From: Flavobacterium sp. UBA6195
GTDB lineage: Bacteria; Bacteroidota; Bacteroidia; Flavobacteriales; Flavobacteriaceae
Assembly (NCBI RefSeq): GCF_002422095.1
Contig: NZ_DITB01000130.1
Location: 1-20,687 of the forward strand
DNA: 20,687 bases
Direction of reading: 5' to 3'
A program made the translations under genes and the position numbers. Of this stretch, positions 13,709-20,445 are shown in pieces (position 1 is the stretch's first letter; the number at the start of each line of letters is the position of its first letter). The notes under the pieces are model-generated. The model did no database searches and was not told where the DNA came from. It saw nothing but the letters and a program-made list of their open reading frames with translations.

Positions 13709-13873
13709 ATGAAAAAAATTAAAGAAAGCCAAATGATTAACATTCAAGGTGGCAAAGATGGTCAAGATTTTGTATCTGGATTTTTATGTGCAGCTGGTTT
13801 ACTAACTTCAACAACAGGTTTAGGTATCGGTTTAGCTATTATAGGTTGTGGATCATTAATTGGTGATTGGTAA
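13709..13873 (+). CDS. Double-glycine leader bacteriocin-like precursor 2
   Basis: This precursor also has 54 aa, with leader MKKIKESQMINIQGG (15 residues) and a 39-aa core. The core starts KDGQDFVSGFLCAAG, has cysteines at core 12 and 32, and is small-residue rich (LLTSTTGLGIGLAIIGCG) with GxxxG motifs at core 22-26 and 33-37. Leader and core lengths equal those of precursor 1 although the cores differ, which is the pattern of two-peptide (class IIb) bacteriocins whose chains pair through GxxxG helices. That pairing is inference. The gene is followed at once by a long hairpin that separates the two precursors from the export genes. Confidence 0.85.
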   Translation: MKKIKESQMINIQGGKDGQDFVSGFLCAAGLLTSTTGLGIGLAIIGCGSLIGDW

Positions 13874-13880
13874 ATTAACA

Positions 13881-13919
13881 TAAGAGTTCAGGGAATACTA
13901 TTTATTTCCTGAACTCTTA
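13881..13919 (+). promoter_or_regulatory. Long hairpin between precursor genes and export genes
   Basis: TAAGAGTTCAGGGAATA (13881-13897), loop CTATT, TATTTCCTGAACTCTTA (13903-13919): a 17-bp stem with one G-T pair. It lacks a U-run of terminator strength, so it may be a leaky terminator or a 3' stabilizer that keeps precursor mRNA more abundant than the transporter mRNA. No new promoter is apparent before 13958. Confidence 0.7.
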
Positions 13920-13957
13920 ATTTACCAGAAAAAAAATAACCTTAAAAACAGAACATA

Positions 13958-14140
13958 ATGATGAATAATAAAAAATTTATTATTGCAAAATTTGGAATTT
14001 TAATATTGATTTGTTCTTACTTGACATATTATTATTCAGTCGAAAATGAAAATGTAAATTACATAAAAGTATTTGGCTCTTTAGCTTTATCTTTATCTTT
14101 TTTAATAGCTTTGATTAATAAATTAAAAAACACCAATTAA
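13958..14140 (+). CDS. Small two-helix membrane protein, candidate immunity protein
   Basis: The 60-aa product is basic at both ends and has two hydrophobic segments, about residues 8-26 (IAKFGILILICSYLTYYYS) and 36-53 (IKVFGSLALSLSFLIALI), joined by a short acidic loop (ENENVN). Two adjacent ATG codons could start it (13958 and 13961). It lies directly between the bacteriocin-like precursors and the other membrane genes, and 5 bp before the next gene. Small membrane proteins in this position are often immunity factors that protect the producer. I recognise no family, so this role is inference from size and place only. Confidence 0.65.
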   Translation: MMNNKKFIIAKFGILILICSYLTYYYSVENENVNYIKVFGSLALSLSFLIALINKLKNTN

Positions 14141-14145
14141 TTAAA

Positions 14146-14784
14146 ATGCGAAAGTTCATTTTAATAATTAGTATTTCAATTTTAACATACTTTATTAATA
14201 AAAATTTTTTGGAAAATGAAAAATTATTTATTTTATTTTTATCTGAGAAATTAAGTCTAAAACAAATTGAAGATTTTTTAACTTTTCAAAAAAAATGGCA
14301 ATGGGTTTCATATTTAACAATACCAATATTGCTGTTAATCAAAACCACATTAATTTCAAGTGTGTTGTATGCAGGTGCGTTTTTTTATAGCAAAGCAAGC
14401 ATCACATTCAAACAACTTTTTGATGCAGTTATCAAAGCAGAGTTTGTGTTTGTAGGCGTGGGAATTTTAAAAATTATATGGTTTTACTTTTTTCAAACTA
14501 ATTATACTTTAGAAGATTTGCAATATTTTTATCCGTTATCGGCTCTTAATATAGTAGGTTATAAAGGTTTAGATGCTTGGTTTATTTATCCGTTACAAGT
14601 TTTAAATTTGTTTGAGTTGGCTTACTGGTTATTGTTAGCGTATTTTATAGGCAAACTAGCCTTCACAGAAAAAGACAAAGGCAAACCTATGGATTTAGGG
14701 TTTAAAATTGTAGCGAGTAGCTATGGTAGTGCGTTGTTGTTGTGGGTTGTGGTGGTAATGTTTTTTACGTTGAATTATAGTTAA
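14146..14784 (+). CDS. Polytopic membrane protein of the bacteriocin-like locus
   Basis: The 212-aa protein has a hydrophobic N-terminus (FILIISISILTYFI) followed by about four more membrane segments: SYLTIPILLLIKTTLISSVL, FVFVGVGILKIIWFYFF, LFELAYWLLLAYFIG and ALLLWVVVVMFFTL. The overall spacing is reminiscent of Yip1-like membrane proteins, but I cannot assign a family. A cytosolic-looking loop, FTEKDKGKPMDLG, precedes the last helix. It starts 5 bp after the small two-helix gene, so the two are probably translated together. Possible roles are immunity, assistance in maturation or export. In a locus with a C39 transporter and a thiol oxidoreductase, any of these would fit. Function is unproven. 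Confidence 0.75.
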   Translation: MRKFILIISISILTYFINKNFLENEKLFILFLSEKLSLKQIEDFLTFQKKWQWVSYLTIPILLLIKTTLISSVLYAGAFFYSKASITFKQLFDAVIKAEFVFVGVGILKIIWFYFFQTNYTLEDLQYFYPLSALNIVGYKGLDAWFIYPLQVLNLFELAYWLLLAYFIGKLAFTEKDKGKPMDLGFKIVASSYGSALLLWVVVVMFFTLNYS

Positions 14785-14787
14785 TTA

Positions 14788-14834
14788 ACCACAAAGACAC
14801 GAAGAATGCACTAAGTACACTAAGATAAATTAAC
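14788..14834. repeat. Dispersed intergenic repeat (ACCACAAAGACACGAAG type)
   Basis: The gap contains ACCACAAAGACACGAAGAA followed by two near copies of ACTAAG spaced 9 bp apart (TGCACTAAGTACACTAAGATA). This sequence type, usually seen as ACCACAAAGACAC..., is a widespread short intergenic repeat in Bacteroidota and other bacteria as I recall. It may form weak structure but has no clear gene or promoter function. Confidence 0.5.
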
Positions 14835-14837
14835 TTC

Positions 14838-15359
14838 ATGAAAAAAATTCTAAAAATTGTTATCCCTATACTCATTATCAGTTTGCTTGCATTTATGGGT
14901 TACAAAGTGGTGAGTAAAATTAATCACAAAAAACAAGTAGCAGAAAACATTAAAAAAATGCCTACTTTTTCTTATCTAACTTTAGATAACAAAGTGTTTA
15001 CACAAGAAAATTTAGTGCAAAATAAACCTACCTTATTTATCTATTTTAATAGTGAATGCGATTTTTGCAACCACGAAGCCGAAATGGTGCAGCAGAATAT
15101 AGAACAATTAAAAGCTATTCAGGTAGTATTTATTTCGTATGAACCTATTGAAAAAATCAAACAATTTGCTTCTAAATTTAAGTTATTAAACCATGCTAAT
15201 ATTTATTTTTTATCTGATTCAAAAATTAGTTTCGCTTCTACTTTTGATGTTAAATCTATGCCTTGTTTAGTGTTGTATGATAAAGAAAACAACTTAATAG
15301 AAAAAATAAAAGGTCAGGTTAAAATTGAAACGGTTTTGAATAAATTCACTTCAAAATAA
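14838..15359 (+). CDS. Membrane-anchored thioredoxin-like thiol oxidoreductase
   Basis: The 173-aa protein has a short basic start and one membrane helix (about 5-24, LKIVIPILIISLLAFMGYKV), placing the rest in the periplasm. The thioredoxin fold has the redox motif C74-D-F-C77 in YFNSECDFCNHE, strand QVVFISYEP and the cis-proline loop SMPC (P142, with C143 next to it). It resembles TlpA/DsbE-like or BdbA-type proteins found beside bacteriocin transporters. Because both precursor cores carry exactly two cysteines, the simplest role is to form or correct their disulfide bonds during or after export. The direction (oxidase or reductase) cannot be told from sequence. It precedes the C39 transporter in the same operon. 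Confidence 0.85.
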   Translation: MKKILKIVIPILIISLLAFMGYKVVSKINHKKQVAENIKKMPTFSYLTLDNKVFTQENLVQNKPTLFIYFNSECDFCNHEAEMVQQNIEQLKAIQVVFISYEPIEKIKQFASKFKLLNHANIYFLSDSKISFASTFDVKSMPCLVLYDKENNLIEKIKGQVKIETVLNKFTSK

Positions 15360-15428
15360 AATGAAATTACTTCATTCCTCGCAATGACGAGATGCTGAAA
15401 CGAGTTCAGCATGACAAAATAAAAAACA
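15360..15428. repeat. Dispersed intergenic repeat with hairpin (TTCAGCAT type)
   Basis: The gap holds CTTCATTCCTCGCAATGAC (15370-15388), the reverse complement of the common GTCATTGCGAGGAATGAAG repeat, followed by a hairpin ATGCTGAA (15392-15399), loop ACGAG, TTCAGCAT (15405-15412). The pair occurs in many flavobacterial intergenic regions as I recall. It interrupts the operon between the thioredoxin-like gene and the transporter without a terminator T-run. Confidence 0.65.
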
Positions 15429-17582
15429 ATGAACAAAAAACATATCGAAAAAACACATACGCTACAATTAGACCAGTCAGATTGTGGCGTTGCTTGTTTA
15501 ATGAGCCTAATTAAACTAAATGGTGGCACTAATTCTATTGAGAAATTAAGAGAATTGAGTGGCACCACAAAACAAGGCACAACCATGCTTGGTTTGTATC
15601 AAGTGGCTAATAAAATAGGTTTCACTGCCGAAGGTTGCGAGGCTGATATACAAGCATTAATAGACCACAAACAACCTGTGATTTTGCATGTTGTAATTCA
15701 AGAGCAATTGCAACATTATGTTGTTTGCTATGAATATGATTCTGAAAAAGGCTTTTTAATTGGCGACCCAGCAAAAGGTGTTTATTATTTATCTGTTGAT
15801 GAATTAGATAAAATTTGGGTTTCAAAAAGTTGTTTAACATTAGAAATAAATGAGAGTTTTATTAAAGCGGAAAACGAGAAAAATTCGCAAAAGAAATGGT
15901 TTTTAAACTTGTTAAAAGAAGATTATAAACTACTATGGATTTCTGTTCTATTAGGTGTTTTTGTGGCTGGTTTAGGTTTGGCGATGTCGTTGTTTTCTCA
16001 AAAGTTAATTGATGACATTTTACCTTCAAATAACATCAAAAAATTAGTTTCGGGCATTGGTTTATTAACCGTTTTGCTTTTGGCAAGAGTTGGAATTGGT
16101 GCTTTGAGAGAGTTCTTTTTGTTACAACAATCTAAAGATTTTAATAATCGTATCAATACCAATTTCTTTTCTTCTTTATTACAATTACCAAAACCTTTTT
16201 TTGATACTCGAAAAATAGGAGAATTAGTGGCTCGTTTAAACGATACACAACGAGTGCAACGAGTGATTAAAATGCTTGCAAGTAGTTTAGTAATAGATGT
16301 TTTAGTATCAATAATTTCAATGGTTTTCTTATTTATGTATTCGTGGAAAATAGGATTAATTGCTCTGTTAAGTGTGCCAATTTATTTTTACATTATTTAT
16401 AGAAGTAACAAGAAAATTATTAATTCGCAAAAGGAAGTCATGCAAAGTTATGCTTTTAACGAAAGTAATTATATTAACACTATTCAGGGTATTGCAACCA
16501 TTAAAAACGACAACAAGCAAGAAGTTTTCAATAATGCCAATGAAGCTGTTTTTGCTAATTTTCAAGATAAGATTTTCAATTTAGGAAAAATTAATATTGC
16601 TCTTTCTTGGCAATCGGGTTTAGCAAGTGTATTCTTTTTGATTGGTGTTTTGATTTATACTTCGATTCAAGTTTTTAATAAAGAAATTAAACTGGGCGAA
16701 TTAATGGCAATTTTAGGAATTGTAAGTTCGATTATGCCATCAATTGCAAATTTAGCTTTGATTTCAATTCCAATAAATGAGGCAAAAATAGCTTTTAACA
16801 GAATGTATGAATTTGCCTCGATAGAAAAAGAGAAGGAAGAAGGCTTACCGATTTCTGAAATAAATTCCATTGCTATTGAAAATCTTTCGTTTCGTTTTGC
16901 AGGTAGAAGTGAATTGTTTACAAACATCAATCTAAACATAGAAAAAGGAAAATTTACAGCAATTGTTGGAGAAAGTGGAAGTGGAAAAAGTACTTTAGGA
17001 CAAATTTTACAACGCTTTTACAATTTTGAAAACGGAGTTATTATAGTAAACAATCAATACCAATTAAATAAAATTGAACTAAAAAGTTACCGAAATTTAA
17101 TAGGTGTAATTTCCCAAGAAATTACCATTTTTAACGGAAATGTAATTGATAATATTTTATTAGGAAATATTGATACTCCAGAAAATATCGTACAATTTTT
17201 AACACATTTTGGTTTTGATGTTTATTTTAATCAATTTCCTCAAGGTTTGGCGACCATTCTTGGAGAAGAAGGAATTAATTTGAGTGGTGGACAAAAACAA
17301 ATCATTGCTTTAGCAAGAGTTTTATATAAAAGACCTCAATTCTTAATACTTGATGAAGCTACTTCTGCAATGGATAGAAATACAGAAAACTTTACAATGA
17401 ATTTGTTTGAAAAGATAAAACCACACTGTGCGATTTTCTTTATTTCGCATCGTTTAAATGCTTTAAGGAATATTGCAGATGTGATTTATGTTTTGGAAAA
17501 TAAAACTATTTCGCACTTTGGTAATCACAATGAATTAATGCAAACGGATAATTTTTATAGTGAGTATTGGAGGAGTTTTTAG
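15429..17582 (+). CDS. Peptidase domain-containing ABC transporter (C39 type, PCAT)
   Basis: The 717-aa protein has three parts. Residues 1-135 are a C39 cysteine peptidase, with catalytic Cys19 (LDQSDCGVACL), His96 (LQHYVVCY) and Asp113 (IGDPAKG) and the oxyanion Gln13 or Gln16. About 160-450 is the six-helix exporter membrane domain. About 480-717 is the ATPase: Walker A GESGSGKST (514-522), signature LSGGQ (618-622), Walker B LILDEATSAMD (D642, E643) and H-loop ISHR (H674). All catalytic residues are intact. PCATs cut double-glycine leaders and move the core peptide across the inner membrane, so the two precursors upstream are its obvious substrates. No HlyD-like adaptor gene follows in the window. 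The next gene is on the other strand. Confidence 0.95.
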   Translation: MNKKHIEKTHTLQLDQSDCGVACLMSLIKLNGGTNSIEKLRELSGTTKQGTTMLGLYQVANKIGFTAEGCEADIQALIDHKQPVILHVVIQEQLQHYVVCYEYDSEKGFLIGDPAKGVYYLSVDELDKIWVSKSCLTLEINESFIKAENEKNSQKKWFLNLLKEDYKLLWISVLLGVFVAGLGLAMSLFSQKLIDDILPSNNIKKLVSGIGLLTVLLLARVGIGALREFFLLQQSKDFNNRINTNFFSSLLQLPKPFFDTRKIGELVARLNDTQRVQRVIKMLASSLVIDVLVSIISMVFLFMYSWKIGLIALLSVPIYFYIIYRSNKKIINSQKEVMQSYAFNESNYINTIQGIATIKNDNKQEVFNNANEAVFANFQDKIFNLGKINIALSWQSGLASVFFLIGVLIYTSIQVFNKEIKLGELMAILGIVSSIMPSIANLALISIPINEAKIAFNRMYEFASIEKEKEEGLPISEINSIAIENLSFRFAGRSELFTNINLNIEKGKFTAIVGESGSGKSTLGQILQRFYNFENGVIIVNNQYQLNKIELKSYRNLIGVISQEITIFNGNVIDNILLGNIDTPENIVQFLTHFGFDVYFNQFPQGLATILGEEGINLSGGQKQIIALARVLYKRPQFLILDEATSAMDRNTENFTMNLFEKIKPHCAIFFISHRLNALRNIADVIYVLENKTISHFGNHNELMQTDNFYSEYWRSF

Positions 17583-17591
17583 CTATTTAAA

Positions 17592-19052
17592 CTAACTCAT
17601 TTCTTGATCGTGTAGCGTATGTTTCGCTAAAATGCGCTTACTATCTTTTTTGACCGATTTATTTTTTCGCATCGACCAAAAGAAATCGCTCGAAAACTTT
17701 CTGGCTTCCTCCAAATTTACAATAGGATTTGGATAATCTCTTCCCAATTCAAATCCGTACAACATGGATTCTATTGGAGTTAATTTCCATGGTTCGTGAA
17801 TGAATTCGGTTGGAATATTGGCTAATTCAGGCACCCATTTTTTTATAAAATTTCCATCTTCATCATGTTCGTACGAATTTTTCACCGGATTGTAAACCCT
17901 TAGTGTGTTGATTCCCGTAACACCAGCTTGCATCTGAATTTGCGGATAATGAATTCCAGGTTCAAAATCTAAAAATTGTTGGGCTAAATGCTGACTACAA
18001 TTTTGCCAAGGTTGGAACAAATGATGGGTATAAAATGAAACTACTAATGCACGCATTCTAAAATTCAAATAACCAGTCGTATTCAAACAGCGCATGCAAG
18101 CATCAACCAAAGGAACGCCCGTTTTTCCAGTAATCCAAGCTTTGTGATATTTTTCGTTAACTCTTTGATTCAAATTGCGATAGCCTTTGTTTACAGCGAT
18201 AAATTCCATCGAACATTCCATCTCAAATTTCTGAATGAAATGCGCTTGCCAACGCAAACGAGATGCAAAATTAGATATTTGACGTTTGAATTTTCCTTGC
18301 TGATGTAATTCCCAAGCTTTGGTATACACTTGTCGAATAGATAAATTTCCCCAAGCAATATAAGGTGATAAACGACTACAACCTTTCCTTGCTAATTCTG
18401 GTTTTGAAATATGACTGCTATAATTTTGTACACGTTCTTCAAAAAAAGATTTCATGTAGCGTAAAGCCGTTGGAACGCCACCTTTCTGAAAATTGGGATT
18501 GTGAACAGTTTTTATGGATGGAATTTCGAAGTGATTCTCTAATTCTTCAATTTCAATGTATTTGACAAAACTTCTTGGTGTAGGCTGAAACGGAAGACAA
18601 TCTTTATCCATAAAATCATACCAATCTTCTTTCCAAGTCTTTCGGTTTTTGATGCCACGAATAACGCCGTTAGTGATGTATTCATTCCATGCAATTCCTT
18701 TAACTTTTAATAGTTTAGCAACAGCTAAATCTCTATCAAAAGTTAATTTTATTCCCGTTTCCTGATGTGAATAAACGGCTCTGATAGAAATAAGTTTGGA
18801 TAGTTTTTCAAATACTGCAACTGCTTCGCCTTGAACAATTAATATTTGAGTGTGATATTTTAAAAGTTCTTTCTGTAATGCTTCTAATGATTGTTTGACA
18901 AAATCAAAATGACGTTGACTATAATGATAATCTTTCATCAACGAAGGTTCGAAAATGTAAAGCAATAACGTTTTCCCAGAAGTCGATAAGGCTTCATGTA
19001 AGGCTTCATGATCGTGCAAACGCAAATCTCTCTTGAACCAAACAATTTTCAT
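17592..19052 (-). CDS. Cryptochrome/photolyase family protein with divergent flavin pocket
   Basis: The 486-aa protein has the N-terminal photolyase antenna domain (MKIVWFKRDLRLHDHEAL) and the C-terminal FAD domain (SPYIAWGNLSIRQVY, LRWQAHFIQKFE, WITGKTGVPLVDACMRCL, YLNFRMRALVVSFYTHHLF). Conserved features include the region before the active pocket and VYNPVKNSYEHD. The canonical flavin segment GNWQWAAG is replaced by PQIQMQAG, so both of its tryptophans, including the proximal one of the electron-transfer chain, are lost, and DAAPYFR reads INTLR. It is about 36 bp downstream of a canonical photolyase gene and probably co-transcribed. I recall similar proteins in cyanobacteria and Bacteroidota; whether it repairs DNA or senses light is not settled. 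Confidence 0.85.
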   Translation of the reverse strand: MKIVWFKRDLRLHDHEALHEALSTSGKTLLLYIFEPSLMKDYHYSQRHFDFVKQSLEALQKELLKYHTQILIVQGEAVAVFEKLSKLISIRAVYSHQETGIKLTFDRDLAVAKLLKVKGIAWNEYITNGVIRGIKNRKTWKEDWYDFMDKDCLPFQPTPRSFVKYIEIEELENHFEIPSIKTVHNPNFQKGGVPTALRYMKSFFEERVQNYSSHISKPELARKGCSRLSPYIAWGNLSIRQVYTKAWELHQQGKFKRQISNFASRLRWQAHFIQKFEMECSMEFIAVNKGYRNLNQRVNEKYHKAWITGKTGVPLVDACMRCLNTTGYLNFRMRALVVSFYTHHLFQPWQNCSQHLAQQFLDFEPGIHYPQIQMQAGVTGINTLRVYNPVKNSYEHDEDGNFIKKWVPELANIPTEFIHEPWKLTPIESMLYGFELGRDYPNPIVNLEEARKFSSDFFWSMRKNKSVKKDSKRILAKHTLHDQEMS

Positions 19053-19088
19053 TTTTTTACATTTTATAGTGTTTAGGGCAACGCTATC

Positions 19089-20375
19089 CTAACCAACAGC
19101 TTCTTTATAGACTTTTAAACATTTTTCTCGAGCTTCTTTATGGTCTACGATAGGTTTTGGATAATATTGAGTTTCCAATTCAGGAACCCATTTTTTGATG
19201 TATTTTAAGTCTTTATCAAACTTCTTGATTTGTTCTGTTGGGTTAAAAATTCGGAAATAAGGTGCGGCATCCACTCCTGAACCTGCAGCCCATTGCCAAT
19301 TCCCAACGTTACTCGCCATTTCATAATCCAAAAGATTTTGAGCGAAATAAGCTTCGCCCCAACGCCAATCGATTAAGAGATGTTTGCATAGGAAACTAGC
19401 AACAATCATACGAACACGATTGTGCATATGACCGGTTTTATTCAATTCACGCATTCCAGCATCAACAAAAGGATAACCGGTTTTTCCTTGACACCATTTT
19501 TGAAATAAATCTTCATTGTTTTCCCAAATAATGGCATCATATTTTGGTCTAAAACTTGCATTTTGTGTGTGTGGAAAATGCCATAAGATTTGCATGAAAA
19601 ATTCGCGCCAAATCAATTCGTTCCAAAAGGTTTCGTTCTTTTCAGCGATAGCTTTTTCTATCATTTTTCTGATAGAAACCGCTCCAAAACGTAGATAAAT
19701 TCCCAAATAAGAAGTTTTATTCAAAGCAGGAAAATTGCGAGTGGCTTCGTAATTCTGAATTAAACTTTCGGAAACATCAAAAGGAGTAATTTTAATTTCC
19801 GATTTTTCAAAACCAATATCGGACAACGATAAAAAAGGGTAGGAGTGCTGCGCAATTCTATCCAATTTTTCTTCTGATGGATAATGAACCAATTTAATCT
19901 TCTTAAAGTTCTCTTTCCATTTTTTTGAATAAGGCGTGTAGACTACATATGGACTTCCATCATCTTTAACTACTTCGCTTTTTTCGAAAATAACTTGATC
20001 TTTAGAAGTTAAGAATGAAATTCCTTTACTTACAAATAATTGATTCAGTTCCTTATCACGTTTGCGAGCATAAGGTTCGTAATCGTGATTGGTGTAAACC
20101 GATGAAATGCTATTTTCAGCAACTAGTTTTTCGAAGATTTCTATTGGTTTGCCATGAAAAACCGCTAATGATTTTCCATGCTTCTTCAATTCCGATTGAA
20201 TTTTCTCTAATTGTTCATGAATAAAAGTAACGCGAGCATCATTTTTGGGTAATTGAGACAGAATATTTTCATCAAAAATAAAAATAGGTAGCACTTCTTC
20301 ATCGCTATTCAAAGCATGAAAAAATCCAACGTTGTCATCTACTCTTAAATCACGTCTAAACCAAAAGATGTTCAT
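19089..20375 (-). CDS. phrB: Deoxyribodipyrimidine photolyase, class I CPD type
   Basis: The 428-aa protein uses blue light and FADH- to split cyclobutane pyrimidine dimers. The antenna domain starts NIFWFRRDLRVDDNVGF. The FAD domain has TSYLGIYLRFGAVSIR, WNELIWREFFMQILWHFP, KWCQGKTGYPFVDAGMREL, HMHNRVRMIVASFLCKHLL, DWRWGEAYFAQNLLDYE, SNVGNWQWAAGSGVDAAPYF and RIFNP. The tryptophans of the classical electron-transfer chain are all present: one in KWCQGK, one in IDWRWGE and one in GNWQW (358-362). Length is short for the family but complete. It lies upstream of the divergent paralog in what looks like a light-response operon. Confidence 0.95.
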   Translation of the reverse strand: MNIFWFRRDLRVDDNVGFFHALNSDEEVLPIFIFDENILSQLPKNDARVTFIHEQLEKIQSELKKHGKSLAVFHGKPIEIFEKLVAENSISSVYTNHDYEPYARKRDKELNQLFVSKGISFLTSKDQVIFEKSEVVKDDGSPYVVYTPYSKKWKENFKKIKLVHYPSEEKLDRIAQHSYPFLSLSDIGFEKSEIKITPFDVSESLIQNYEATRNFPALNKTSYLGIYLRFGAVSIRKMIEKAIAEKNETFWNELIWREFFMQILWHFPHTQNASFRPKYDAIIWENNEDLFQKWCQGKTGYPFVDAGMRELNKTGHMHNRVRMIVASFLCKHLLIDWRWGEAYFAQNLLDYEMASNVGNWQWAAGSGVDAAPYFRIFNPTEQIKKFDKDLKYIKKWVPELETQYYPKPIVDHKEAREKCLKVYKEAVG

Positions 20376-20380
20376 ATTTT

Positions 20381-20430
20381 TTTGTTTCAGGTTTCAAGTT
20401 TCAAGTTTGATTTTGAGTTTGAACTTGAAG
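20381..20430. repeat. Intergenic repeat (GTTTCAAGTTTCAAG type)
   Basis: GTTTCAAGTTTCAAGTTT contains overlapping copies of TTCAAGTT (20393-20400 and 20400-20407), which can pair with AACTTGAA (20422-20429). This is a dispersed-type intergenic hairpin between the partial SDR gene and phrB. It lacks a clear promoter element. Confidence 0.6.
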
Positions 20431-20445
20431 TTGTTTTTTAATTTT

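Noticed and set aside
13496..13765. Minus-strand open frame of 89 codons opposite the two precursor genes
   Set aside because: It is antisense to both GG-leader precursors, has no family resemblance and no promoter; the + strand genes explain the region better.
15314..15586. Minus-strand open frame of 90 codons containing MLNSFQHLVIARNE
   Set aside because: This peptide is the translation of the dispersed intergenic repeat at 15360-15428, and the rest is antisense to the C39 transporter and the thioredoxin-like gene.
18365..18565. Plus-strand open frames opposite the photolyase genes (also 19516-19698, 20015-20224, 20463-20666)
   Set aside because: They are antisense to well-supported genes and show no family features.
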